Positions 26,342 to 38,200 of a stretch of DNA of 64,000 bases are shown one piece after another (positions within the stretch are counted from its first letter, which is position 1; every line of letters begins with the position of its first letter). The translations under genes were made by a program, and so were the position numbers. The DNA lies in NCBI GenBank assembly GCA_028023455.1, contig JAQFVV010000073.1, forward strand, positions 246,001 through 310,000, given 5' to 3'. The stretch is from Epiperipatus broadwayi. Its lineage: Eukaryota; Onychophora; Udeonychophora; Euonychophora; Peripatidae. The notes under the pieces are model-generated. The model worked only from the letters and a program-made list of their open reading frames with translations. It did not search any database and was not told where the DNA came from.

Positions 26342-27000
26342 ATGAAAGTTAAAAAATATTGTATAATCATAAGATATATAAAAACAAAATGTGCAATGGC
26401 TACTAAGTTAAACAAAATCCACAAAACAACAAATTTGCAATGGCTACTAATTAAAAGATCTCAAACAACAGGATTAAAAACTTATCTAAGGAATGTATTC
26501 AAAAACAGTGGAGGAATTCCACCAACAAAGATAGCCGCCAAACATAAAACCAATTACCAAAATGACAACAGATCATCCATATAAATAGACCAGATTTTCA
26601 TCAATCAGGCAGTTGAATTCACAGTCAGTTGAATCATTTAATCAGTTACTCAATCGGTTCTCAGTCAGTCTTGTCATGCATTTGCTAATAAAGGCCATGC
26701 AGTGCTAACAGCCATTGGAATCATATGAATCTTCTCCAGCCTGGGTCTGAAGAAACCACAAACCTGCCCAGGAAAAAGTAATGCCTGCCTAACAACTTGA
26801 AAATCACCAGGAATGTTTAACTGACTTAAAGAACAATGCCTTGGAATACTAAGCATTAAGACTCCACAAGAAAAACCTCACATCCAATCAATTGAAAGGA
26901 TTTTTACATGAAGCAGTAACCAACAAAAAGACAAAATCCTACTGAAAATAAATTTACAACAAACAAAAAGAAGTATCCATGTTCCAAAATCATAGGTAAT
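26342..27000 (+). repeat. Less AT-rich block with LTR-like core, possible solo LTR
   Basis: Composition changes at about 26390 and returns to background near 27000. TATAAATAG at 26580, initiator-like CAGTCAGT words near 26625 and 26662, and AATAAA at 26687 follow the spacing of a compact retroviral-type LTR U3-R layout. The TATA word is the same as in the TRIM LTRs at 33148 and 34771. Borders, TSD and a second copy were not found. An 80-codon open frame at 26342-26584 has no family signature. Confidence 0.3.
26580..26692 (+). promoter_or_regulatory. Putative promoter plus polyadenylation signal
   Basis: TATAAATAG at 26580-26588 and AATAAAGG at 26687 are about 100 bases apart. Function is inferred from motif order only. 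Confidence 0.3.
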
Positions 27001-28879
27001 AAATAACATTTTTCTCATTTCAATTTCTAATTAAAGTAGCCATTGCAATAATTTGAAGCTACCCAGAGTCAACTAACAAATGAACTCTATAGCATGCATG
27101 AAGTCGTATATATTAATGTTTTATGATCTTACATTAATTACATGCATTTATTTAAATGCCTAGTATTATTTAATATTCTTTGTTATATTATATTGCTATT
27201 GTATATGTGTGAGCCTGAAGTTATGATAAGTCCTTGTTTTATTTAAATAAGTTTCGCATACATAATTAAAATTAGAATAATAAATGTTTAGTTAAATAAA
27301 TTATCTTTAAAATTTAATATTTCTCCGTCAATTCTTTACCACTAATTAAAGCAATAATGTGTTAGATTATTCTTTTGATTGAGCTAGTCATGAGATATTT
27401 TGAGCCCTGAATTATGGGCCTACTGTCCAAACACATTAGTTCTCATAACTAGCTGGCGCCTGAGGTTTATCTCAAAAGAAATAAAGCACGTGAATAGTAG
27501 GGGTTTGAATCTAGCAGTCGAGGTGGGCCATGGTCTAGAAATGTGATCATGTTATGTATTGCATGGCTCGGTCTGACTGTGGGTATTGTGGATAGCTCTG
27601 CTATCGATGGTATTCTCCCCTCTGCTTGAAGGGCCAGTCCGTTCACAATATAAAATTATAAATTTATAATAAATAAGGTTTAAATCCAATTAAACCTAGC
27701 AAATATAGTATGCTGGATCTTCTTATGAATGCACCCAGTACCATATATATATGGTTTTAAAATACTCTTTCATAGTGGCTTGACCTCAGCTCAAATTTTT
27801 GAAGTATTTTATTATATTCTGATATAGGATAACGATTTAATACTAAAATCAAATGTTGAAATCTTATAATTTTCCCACTAAAAAGAATATTCTGTTTCAA
27901 TATAGTAGGATGAATCCAAATTCTGAATTAATACAATTAAATTAAAAGATTCTTGAGAATATATTTTTTTAATTCTTCAACTACTTATACGTGCCTAATT
28001 TCAAAACACACCATAATCGGCTTGTTAAAACAATAGACTTTATGCCACCTTTTAATTATCTGTGTTAAAAAAATGGTGAATATACAATTCTTTATTGTTA
28101 GATTTTTTAAATTAATAACCTCTAATAAATAAAATCTACTTGAATATTTTTAAATCAATTTCGTCATGTTTTTTTTTTTTTTAATTTGCTTTTCTTTTTT
28201 TATTTTACAGTTAAAATAAAATAATATATTTTAATCTCTCTCATTTAAAAGATGTTTTATTCAGCTTATAATCATTTTACAAAAAAAAAAAAGATTTCTA
28301 AACATTTACAATCTTTAATTATAGTTTGTGTATTATCATATATATATATATATATTGAAACAGACAGATCGAAGGATCGATCTTAGTTTCATAGTTTTCA
28401 TTTTGAAGTACGGTAATTCTAAATCACTATTTACCCGCAATGAGGCTTTTTCTATTCCAGGCCACATAAATTTTAAGTTAGTTATTTATGCTTTGTGTAA
28501 AAGAATTTAATGTAAATATTACAAGTATAAATATTACAAATCATGATAAATAATATTCGTGTGTGTGGTTTGTAGGTTTATATTAGCTCAATTTAAAGGT
28601 TTCATTCGTGTATATTTTTTTTTTAAATTTTAAATCTTTCAAAATTATACAAAGTCATTTAAAAATGCTGATCAAAAGTCACATTCCTTTGATCAGTATT
28701 TTTAGTCAAATCTTACATGTACAAAATGTATAGAATAATTAGTTTGTACTTTGATAAAGTTAAGATAATGAATTTCAATTTTGTATTCACGAATTCCTAT
28801 GTAATTATTTATTTTGTCAATTTAGAATCATGTATTGAATTTAGAAATAAATGTAAATCAAACAATGGAAATGAGAAAT
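27001..28879. other. Non-coding DNA with one richer patch
   Basis: Mostly AT-rich. The stretch 27380-27650 is richer in G+C, with words such as GGGTTTGAATCTAGCAG that could be a decayed tRNA-like repeat, but no copy was found in the window. No gene is supported. Confidence 0.4.
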
Positions 28880-29345
28880 GTAGGACTCTTATCAAGAAAT
28901 GCGAATGCAATTGTATAGTCAAAATTAGATATTGCTGGGGGCCAGAAAATCAAAGGAGGCGGAGTCATGAACAAAAACTATGCAGAATGATCAACCGTAG
29001 CCATCTTATATTATAATATACTTCAGGACTCTACTTTTTGACTTTGCTGTGCTTAGACCGTCTCGGGCTACAGCAAAGTAGTTGTTCCAGAGAAATCATC
29101 TCAACTGTGATTAAGAAGTTGCCCGGTAAATTGCAATAATGTTGGGCTAAGTCCAAGAAGCTGATCCCTGTTCTGCCGATTTAAATCTTTCGAGCTGCTG
29201 ATCTATAATGTTTTCTGTGCTTCCAGTTTTCTCAATTCCAACCTTTAAATTAATCATGCCGTTCTAAGGAATCCAAAATGCGCGCCTACGTTCTGCATAA
29301 ACATTACCGCAAGGAGAAAAGCCGGACGAAGAAAGAATGGTAACT
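28880..29345 (+). other. G+C-richer island with CpGs
   Basis: Contrasts with AT-rich flanks and holds several CpGs (for example GACCGTCTCGGG, GCGCGCC, GCCGGACGAAG). At 29042-29078 a nine-pair stem CTTTGCTGT / ACAGCAAAG encloses 19 bases. It could be a promoter or first-exon region of a gene, or an unrecognised transposon. Confidence 0.35.
29227..29339 (+). CDS. Candidate first coding exon (speculative)
   Basis: A polypyrimidine stretch ending GTGCTTCCAG at 29226 resembles a 3' splice site. An ATG follows at 29278 in the context CCAAAATGC, after an in-frame stop. The frame encodes a short basic peptide beginning MRAYVLHKHYRKEKSR and meets GAATG|GTAACT, a possible 5' splice site, at 29339. Without splicing the frame ends after 21 codons. 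No matching downstream exon or protein family was identified, so this is only a hint of a gene. Confidence 0.2.
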
Positions 29346-29899
29346 CTTGTTACATGAACTTTTTAACTTTCCTCTAAGCTTAATAATTTTATTATTTAAT
29401 CTGTTATGAATTAATCTAAGTAATTACATGTAAATTTCTTGTTTTCCTTTGTTAAAATGTTACACTAAAACCTGTCAGTAAATTTCTTCTCTAATATTTC
29501 TGTGCTCTAGTCTTTAGATGATAATTTATTAATATTTGTGCCTAATAATAATTCATTAGTGAATATATTTATATTTTTATTATTACTTACTTTTACAAAC
29601 AAAGCGATGCCAATAATAATATTTTTCAACTCTAGTTAAAGCCATTAAAGTTTATTTCATAGTATTATTATTATATTCATTTTAAAAGTAATTTTCGTTT
29701 ATCGAACTAAAAATTGGTTCGTTTATGTTGAGTTGAGAAATATTCAAGTACCTGTATTGTTCCTTTTATTTTGTCAAAATGATATTTTAATCTCTGCTCC
29801 AAATAACAAATATTTAAAATAAAGTCTAAAGTTTTATTATATAATTTTTTTTATATATATGAACGGAGTAATAATATAAAGTGAATATTTTGTTACTAT
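29346..29899. other. AT-rich non-coding DNA
   Basis: Nothing supported. It would be intronic if the candidate exon at 29227 is real. Confidence 0.45.
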
Positions 29900-30330
29900 T
29901 ATTACCTTCCGAACAACCTGGGGAGTTATGGGTTTCAGAGTGAAATTAATTAATTGTTACTTTTGTGATCTTTTGATTTCACCATGTTTTATTTTGAATA
30001 GTCATATCAGATTGTTGCGTAGAAAATGTTACGGAGAGATAATCAAGGTTTTATATAGTTTCGCTTTAAGTCCACTTCCGATCACTCTTCCTCGATGTTA
30101 CTGTGGCAGTGCCTTTTCCTTCGCCTAAATTGGCGTCTCGTTTTTACTACCAATTGGAAAGAAAGAAATTCTTCTCCAGATAATCTCTTGGATCACCGGG
30201 GTTCGAAAATGATCCCGGCTGGTTGTAGTGTCCCGGATCTACTTAGGGGCATTAAGACTTGTCAAAGTACAAGCTGCCCGGTCTTCCGTCAATGCACCGC
30301 AAGTTATTATTGTAGTATATCTTAATCTCT
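29900..30330. other. Second G+C-richer island
   Basis: Overlapping open frames of 60-76 codons (29928-30128, 30095-30325, 30228-30437) match nothing I recognise. A hairpin CCGGG...CCCGG lies near 30195-30220. On the minus strand CGGAAGTG (ETS-like) lies upstream of TATATAAAA near 30050, so a minus-strand promoter is possible. Confidence 0.3.
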
Positions 30331-30779
30331 GCAACCATCAGTACATCATTATTATATTATATTCTTATATAAAGCCTCCTCCAATTATCCGTATACGTAA
30401 TGGTTTGAATCTATTAAAATCAAACAACTTAATATAAAATAGGAATTAAATATTTTAAATGCTCAAATTACTCTGATTCCCATATCAACTCGTACGACCA
30501 TTTAAAACATATAAATATTGGCATGCGTTTTGTTTATCAGTTTCTAAAACGATTATTAAGGACTAGCAGCAAATTATTATAAATATACGTATGAAAATTT
30601 TACCGTATCTGTACATAGTATTCAATGATTTCAATAATTATTAAAAATTTATCTAATCTATTTTTGTCTCTCTTTTCTTATTACTCCCGAAATCTAGTTA
30701 ATCACCTGCTGTCTGTATCGACAACTTAAATATATATTGAATTATTAACCGTACCAATATCTCGAATATAAGATATATA
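30331..30779. other. AT-rich non-coding DNA
   Basis: Nothing supported. Confidence 0.5.
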
Positions 30780-30990
30780 TGAATAACTGATTGTAGGGTA
30801 ATTTAGTCTGTGTTTTCCGACGAGCTAGTAAAGGGAAAACCACGTACCGTTGTTGTGTTGTTCATCGGTTGGTCATGCCAGGGGTTTGGGTTTGAATTTA
30901 GTTTGCATTTTGGAATTTATTCCTAGACGTGGACTGGGTTTGAATTCGGATTACTGTGCGTGATTATGCATGGTGATTTTACCGGTACAA
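30780..30990. repeat. Possible decayed repeat
   Basis: Two related words, GGGTTTGAATTTAG and GGGTTTGAATTCGG, lie about 55 bases apart in a richer patch that ends in a TA microsatellite at 30990-31010. This resembles a decayed tRNA-like or tandem repeat. Not assigned. Confidence 0.25.
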
Positions 30991-32890
30991 TATATATATA
31001 TATATATATAACTAGTATTTTTATAATGCAAAATAATTTAAATGTGATAATATCATTAAGTATATATTACCTGCTATGGGCCTGAAGGATTTCAATATAA
31101 AAATATATATGCCAATATGTAAAGATATATTCAAATTCATTTGCCTATGCGTTTACTTGCAGTAATTGTTAGCATTATATCAATCTTTCAACAGTACCAC
31201 ACCAGGCATTGATCAGATAGAAAAATTCATATTATAGAAATCCTTGAAAATGTATTTATAAACAACCCCAAAATAACTGTTTATTTTTTTTTTTACTTAT
31301 GAAAATCTTCACATTAATAATATGTTTGTTTAAAATAGTAGTTAGGTTTTTAACACAACTGATGATAAAAGTTTGCTATTTTAAACAATAATCCTATGTA
31401 TTTGTTCTCATTTTAATTTTAATTGTAACTATAATTTATAATGTATGTATATTAAAAACTTTAGCTAAGATCAAGCAAAATAGCCCATTATCAGTATGGG
31501 TTTGTTAATGATAACCACTTTCTTAACATTAGTGTATTAGAAATTTACTAATCTGAATATATATATATATATAGGCAGAAATAATCGACAGAAAAATGAA
31601 ATACTTATTAATCAAGTAGATTTTCCTTTAGGATTAAAGAGTGAACCTTTTTTTAAAACAATTATGTTTAAATTGTTTAAACATAAGAAATGCAAAAAAA
31701 AAAAGGAAAAAATCTGTAATTGAAAATAATTTAACTCTGGAATTAAAGATCACTTTACAAGAAAAATGATCTTTTTTATCCTTTATTATATTGATTTCTT
31801 TTACTAAAACTAATTTAATAAAAAATTAATAATACCAGAAGATTTTTTTCTCAGACCATTGACTCTGCTTAGCTTTTAGTTACAGACTTGAGTTTGAAAA
31901 AGCACTGACGCAGTTCTTAATAGATAGTTAAAAAAAAAAATCCACAGAAATTAGTTAAACAAAAAAAAGTTTTTATAGTTTTACAAGTTTGTCTTCACGA
32001 TTTTAATGCATACCTAAATGACATGTTTTCTGGTGCAAAATTATAAAGGTTAAAGATTTAATCACAAAATAATTTTTAAAATAAAATCTCTTGATCTTGG
32101 ATGCTGTTTGCTTTGAAAAACAACAATAAAAGGAAAAACTTACAAAAAAAATTTGCAAATACAAAGTCATTCTAATAAGTGTCCTATTTATTATGGATAA
32201 TTTGCTTTAATAAAAAGCAAAAACAGCCTACATAATGGATAAATTTTTAAATATACGCATTCATTTGTATATGCAATTTCATATTTTGAAACAAAAAATA
32301 TCGACTTCAAAAGCTTTGTGAAGGATGATTGTTCAAAAAATAAATAATAAAACACATAAACTAATGTTGCCATGTCTTCATGATTGAATAATTAGTTTTG
32401 GTTAATCCCTCAGCTTCAAGTTTCGACTAGCAAATCATTAATATTTTTCCATGTCATAGGCAGATTAGACATTTTTAAAAAAAATATTAAATCATAGCAA
32501 ATCTGGTTAGCCATCAACTTTTGGTCAGTAAATGGATATCTACATGTAATTAGCGAGAGGAAAAAAATATTTGCAAATGATTATCTACTTAATCAACATT
32601 TTTAGTTATCCCCTTTCCCACCACACACACATATCTATATATTGTAAATAGCCAAATTTCATTGTTCATTTATGTGGAATAAATAATTAACAATGTTTGA
32701 CAAATAGAAAATAGTAGTAATAATGAAGATATGATATTTAATTTTTTCTTTAATAATAAATGTATATGGAATATTCAAACTTTAAATTAGAATAGAAAAT
32801 TTGTAATTTAGAAATTATCAAGATTTAACATAAACATACCTAATTTTAGTAAACTGTGTTTATCAGATTAAGAAAATTTTGTTGTATATA
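30991..32890. other. AT-rich non-coding DNA
   Basis: No supported gene. Short TA microsatellites and A-runs only. Confidence 0.5.
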
Positions 32891-32958
32891 TATTCCACCT
32901 TTACCTTTATTGTTAAAAGGAGATTGCTTGATAACCGTTTGAAATTGTTAATTGTTAG
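32891..32958 (+). repeat. Foldback-repeat fragment, left part, split by the TRIM
   Basis: Shares CTTTATTGTTAAAAGGAG, TTGCTT and GTTTGAAATTGTT in order with 55255-55310. The relative continues beyond GATTCTTATTGATATTG, and that continuation is found here only after the TRIM, at 35256-35275. Confidence 0.7.
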
Positions 32959-33577
32959 TATTATAGTCCTCCCTTCCTTCAGAAGTGGAATATTCCAGAT
33001 TCCTTTTTTATCTGATAAAATTTGGCATTGTTTGTTGCTGGACAATAGGCTAATGTACAGCTAAGCATATAGCCAATTATTAGTACAGGCCAATTAGTAG
33101 TGATGATCATTGAATACAAATGTTTTCAATAATGTTAAGAATCTGGCTATAAATAGTTAGCCTTTTATGAGAATTGAGGGAGAACATAAACAATGTTTAA
33201 CTTACAAAGTCAGTACACATTCTCCCAGGAAAGCTCTGCTAACCTGAACAGTAGTAAGCTTTTTCATGATAAAAATATGCTATTTGTCCTATGCAACTAG
33301 GCCAGTCCACAGAGGGACTGGATGCTTCTAAGACTACGGTTGACTCGAGGCAAGCTGTCTTGTACAGCCAGAAGAGTCATACCCTCTACCCATGAAGCAA
33401 CCTATCAGGTGTATCTGGAAGTAGTAGAACCAAAAGATGCAGAACTCAGAGTTTATATTAATCTATAATATTCAGTATTGTATACATTCTCTTGTATTTA
33501 AGACTATATTAATTGTAACTCAGGTATTTATATTATTTTTCTGTAAGTTGTGTCTGTAATGCAGACCAAACACAACA
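32959..33577 (+). repeat. TRIM 5' LTR
   Basis: Aligns along its whole length with 34583-35255: TATTATAGTC versus TGTTATAGTC at the start, shared GGCTATAAATAG (TATA at 33148), AGCTCTGCTAACCTGAA, GTCCACAGAGGGAC, and the end CCAAACACAACA. Confidence 0.85.
33148..33156 (+). promoter_or_regulatory. TATA box of TRIM LTR
   Basis: TATAAATAG, conserved at the equivalent position (34771-34779) of the 3' LTR. Confidence 0.6.
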
Positions 33578-33830
33578 GTTTTGGTGCAGTCAGGCAAAAA
33601 ATTTTTCCACAGCTGTAAAAAAAAAAAAAGGGAGAATAAATACTGCCCAAATCAAAAAATTTGGCACAGTCAGACAAAGAATTTCCCCAATGACTGTGAA
33701 AAAATGGGAGTTTTCCCCACAACTGAAAAAAAAATGAGAGTGTAAATACTGCCCAAATTAACAGATATTTAGTGCAGTTTGACAAAAGAATTTTGTCCCC
33801 ATGACTGAAAAAACTGGGAGCATAAATATG
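33578..33830 (+). repeat. Minisatellite seeded by the PBS region
   Basis: Three degenerate units start at about 33579, 33660 and 33768, each opening with a variant of TTTGGTGCAGTCAG and including CTGCCCAAAT, GACTG-A(n) and GGGAG words. The first unit is the PBS itself, so the primer-binding region has been multiplied inside the element. Confidence 0.65.
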
Positions 33831-33914
33831 TGAGTGTGCACTTATATAAACATTCATTAAGTTTAAAAATATGTGATTACTAAATCACACTTAAATGCTG
33901 CTCAAGTCAATTAC

Positions 33915-34150
33915 AGGAATATGTATTTAGTAAACAGTGATTGTGAAAATCACTTATTTCTAGGAAAATAAAAAGTAAAGTGCATCATAATTACTAAACA
34001 GTGATTGTTGAAATAATTTATTTTTGGGAAAACAAAAAGTAAAATATGTGAATATGCAAGTATAGACATTCATTGTATTTACTAAACAGTGATTGTTAAA
34101 ATCACTTATTTCTGGGAGAATAAAAAATAAAGTTATCACAAACACTATTG
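33915..34150 (+). repeat. Second internal minisatellite of the TRIM
   Basis: About three units of 70-90 bp contain AGTAAACAGTGATTGT, then ATCACTTATTTCTGGGA and AAAAAGTAAA variants. Non-coding. Confidence 0.7.
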
Positions 34151-34571
34151 GTGGTTTATAAACCAATTAAAATTGGTCCTTCTAAAAAAAGATGGAAGCT
34201 CACCCAAGCAAAGTAAAAAATCTGTGAAAAATAATATCGAGTGGCTATTCACAATAAATACGAAATAAATATTTTTTTCACATTATACCAGAAAAAAATA
34301 AAGAATGGTTGGCTAATATAGTTGTTTAAATGGATTTCAGCAGTTGTAATTCAATAAAAAGAACTCCACACCATTGTGGTTGAAACAGCACATAGATGTC
34401 AACATCATCACCATCAATGCAGCCACAATGAATGAATCTCCAGGGACAGGCAGTACAAGCAAGGAGGACCTATAAACCAAAGACAGCAGTAAACTATAAG
34501 AAACACTGATGTGGATTAGTTGTCCTCCAACACATCTACATGACTATGTTCTCTGGGGCTAATTTTTAGCC

Positions 34572-34582
34572 AGAGGAAGGGA
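34572..34582 (+). other. Polypurine tract of TRIM
   Basis: AGAGGAAGGGA, all purines, abuts the 3' LTR start (TGTTATAG), as expected for the plus-strand primer. Confidence 0.75.
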
Positions 34583-35112
34583 TGTTATAGTCTTACCTTC
34601 CCTCAGAAGTAGACTATTCCAGATTCCATCTTTATCTGATCAGATTAGGTATTGTTTTCTGCTGTCCAACAGACTAATGTACAGATAAACATATAGCCAA
34701 TGATTAGTACAGGCCAATAAGCAGTGATGATCACCGAATCTGAGTGTTTCAGTAAGATCAGGGATCTGGCTATAAATAGTCAGCCTTTTGTGAGAAACAG
34801 GGAAGAACGTCTGTCTAACCTACAAAGACAGTATGCATTCTTCAAGAGAAGCTCTGCTAACCTGAATAGCAGTAAGCATTCTCATGGTAGCAATATTCTA
34901 TTTTTCCTAGAGAGCTAAGAAAGTCCACAGAGGGACCAGATACTGCTAAGACTATGGTTGACTCAGGGCAAGCTTTCTTGTACAGTTGGAAAAGTCATAT
35001 CTCCTACCTGTGAGACAAGCTATCAGGTGTAGCTAGAAGTGGTAGGAGCACAAGACACAGAACCCAGGGTTTACATTAATCTATAATATTCAGTATCGTA
35101 TATATTCTTTTG

Positions 35113-35168
<56 letters not shown>

Positions 35169-35255
35169 AGATATAATAAAGATTATATTAATTGTAACTC
35201 GGGTATTTGTATTATTTTCTGTAAGTTGGGTCTGTACTCTAAACCAAACACAACA
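34583..35255 (+). repeat. TRIM 3' LTR
   Basis: Begins TGTTATAG and ends CACAACA. It contains TATAAATAG (34771), AATAAA at about 35175, and a (TA)n expansion at 35116-35164 that explains its extra length over the 5' LTR. A 64-codon open frame at 34724-34918 is LTR sequence, not a gene. Confidence 0.85.
35116..35164. repeat. (TA)n expansion in 3' LTR
   Basis: About 24 TA units that the 5' LTR lacks, so they arose after insertion. Confidence 0.9.
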
Positions 35256-35280
35256 GTTATTGATATTGGGATTGTATATA
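35256..35280 (+). repeat. Foldback-repeat fragment, right part
   Basis: GTTATTGATATTGGGATTGT continues the repeat interrupted at 32958; the relative at 55312 reads TCTTATTGATATTGACAATG. Confidence 0.65.
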
Positions 35281-38200
35281 AACATTAAAACGCATAAAGC
35301 TAAACTAATCAATAAATAATCAAAATTACCTCAAATTTACAATTTAACCAGAGGACTTTAATAATAAAAATCAAATAATATTAAAAACCTGAACCCATTT
35401 TAAACAATGTATGTGCTTCAACATAAAAGAATTCAGGGGAACAAAACACTAATATTTTATTACATAGGATTATTGAATAAATATGAATAAAGATGAAGTG
35501 CACATAATGATAAATGTGGTTCAAATTATAAATATAAAGGCAGTGTTCAACTGTTATTAAATGTTTTCCCAAGATATGGTTTGACTACTGTAAATAATTT
35601 ATTATATATACAAAAAATGTTTAAGGAGTTTTATGTATGCAAATTACTTTTATAACATTTTTTTTGATGGGGAGGGGAGAGGAATTTTTTAAAAATCACA
35701 ATAAAATTGATTGTTGCATCTACAATTATAGACATAGTTTGTTGGATAAATCAGTGGCTACTTTGTCTGAAGTTTAAAGTAATAAAAACATTAAAACCTA
35801 AGTCCTATATAAAAAAATAACAAATTATATATTCTTTCTTTAAAAGCAATTTCTACTCTTGCTACATTTCTACAATAGTTAACTATTAAAACTTCTGATT
35901 TCTATTTTTAATATTATCATGTTAATTAAAAATAAAATTCTGTTCTTATGAACATGCCTAATTATCCATCAAAACAGTGTCTAGTTTATTATATAGAAGT
36001 GGGAAATGAACTCTGATTAAGCTAATATAAAGATATTGGAAAATGGTATTTTCATATTAGCTGCTGTGAAAGGTCACATACATATTATTCTGGCAATAAC
36101 TTTCTAACCTTCCTGATTATCGCATTTTCATGAGATCTTCTAACAAACTTAATCCAACAATTTTGATAAATGACAACAATTAACTTTACATTTACCTATG
36201 AAATTTATTTAGTGAAAATAAAGTCATATTAACATTTTGAAGTGAGTCAGATTATTTGCAAAAATGATGAGAACTAACCTTATTTCATGTAATAGTGACC
36301 ATAACTATATTTACTGGAAATAAATGAACAAGTATTAACAATTCTTTTGCATTAAATGATATTGCAATCACTAAACGTTTGGTAATATACGTTTATTTCA
36401 ATATAGAAGGAAAAGCAAAAGATTGCTTCTTACAACTACTGTTTGAGACTGAAATGTTTTATGTCCTGAAAAATGCAAATGAAAGTATAGTTATGGTATA
36501 CATGAACATGTTCACAATATGATGGCTCACAAGTCATCATTTTTGTAGGATTTTACTTTTAGAATAACATGCTACATGCACAAATGTCTCAAGATAGTTA
36601 TCCCAGGTTATGATCAACTTTTGAAAATACTGGACTATATTACCCTTGGTAGGGTATCATTCCCATATTTTAAGCATTTTGTTAGATAAAAAACAAATAT
36701 TGAAAATGGTCACTTGGCAAAAATTAAAGCTGGACAATAAATCATGTGTACACCTTAGTTTTGCCAGACAATCAATTAGTGATTCCAACATTCTTTTATG
36801 ACATCACAGTATATCTTAAATCATGAAATTCGCAGTGAATCCAATAGTTTGAGTAACAACTTACTCCTGACAGGAACATTATCTAATATTCACATAAACA
36901 AGAAATTATTTTTCTTTTTACAATATTGTAAATGTAATTACATAGAAGGTAATTGTACCTTCTCACTACCACAATTAAGCAGTGATAGTAAAACTGCAAA
37001 AACACTTTTGCCAATTGCATTTGAATTTGAAAATAAGCTAGTCATCCTTATTTTCTCAAAGTCTCTATCTTGTGGCTGGGATGAGTATCCTTGCAGTTTT
37101 AGCATCATTGTTTAATATCATTAGTGAGGAGAGATAATTACTTTCTATATAATTACAATCTAAACACTATGCTTATAAAATTTATTAATTATTACATACA
37201 TGATTAACTTGAAAAGTGTTTATTTTAGCCTTTATTTAGACATTTGTTTGGGTCATTGACTTACATTACAGCAGATATAATACCTGGAAAACATATTACA
37301 AATCTTTTGTATAATATTTAGAAATCATCATGAAAAAAAAAACAACAAATAATATATTATACTCCTTATCTTAACAAATGTTATGTTATTTAATATACAA
37401 TTGTAACATATATATCATTCAACAAGAAGTACAAAATGGAAAATGAGTATGTTATGATGAAAATTTAAGTATGATCTTTCATGAATCATCATTTTTCAAA
37501 ATCAGATTCCACATAGTTAGAGTTAAATTTATACTAAATGGAGTTAAATTTATACTAACTTAATAAAATCTTCTTAAAAAGATCCAACAATTAATATTAA
37601 AGAAAATAATCTCCAATGCAAATCAACAACACAGTGTTAATGTGATCAAAGTGAAACAGAAGAGTAAAACAAAATAAATCGACATATCTTAAATTTTCTG
37701 TAATATTTTGGTAATCATAATACGATTTAAAAAATTAAAATTAACATTTTACCTATAATCTAATTAACGTCTTAAAACTTAATTTAAAAAATGAACTGAA
37801 ATCCGGAAATCGTTTAAAAACATAAAAAAATATTTTAATGCTCAAAATAACAACAACAAAATATTAAATTATACACATTTTTATGACATAGTATTCAAAC
37901 TATTGAAACAATTTAATGGCAAATTTATAATTTAAAGTGCAAAAATATTTTAGACTTCAATTTCTTTTTTTAAAATAATTAATATTGCACTAAGAAGTTT
38001 TTTAATGGTAGGAACCAGACTAGAAAGAATATTGCTACTGTTATTAAATTTAAAATAAATAAAATTGGCAAGACCCCAAAACAAGATCATAGTAATGAAA
38101 CTATAAAATAAAGGTAATGGCAGATAATTTTTATTGAAATATACCAAAAAGTCATATAAGAAACAATAAAAAATACTTTATGGATAATTCATTAGAAAAC

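Larger units (their letters stand above)
32954..35260 (+). mobile_element. TRIM-type LTR retrotransposon with TSD
   Basis: LTRs of 619 bp (32959-33577) and 673 bp (34583-35255) flank an internal region of about 1 kb. The ends are TATT (5', probably mutated from TGTT) and AACA. A PBS-like TTGGTGCAGTCAGG follows the 5' LTR, and AGAGGAAGGGA (34572-34582) directly precedes the 3' LTR as polypurine tract. GTTAG (32954-32958) and GTTAT (35256-35260) are the target-site duplication with one mismatch. There is no gag or pol. It must have moved with proteins from another LTR element; Gypsy versus BEL/Pao cannot be decided here. LTR divergence suggests considerable age. Confidence 0.85.

Noticed and set aside
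30195-30222. GGGGTTCGAAAATGATCCC as a tRNA T-arm or B box
   Set aside because: The loop is too long, there is no D arm or anticodon arm at tRNA spacing, and no acceptor stem. A simple hairpin.
36798-37115. 105-codon open frame as a gene
   Set aside because: No recognisable domain, no splice context, low-complexity composition and AT-rich surroundings. Left as non-coding.
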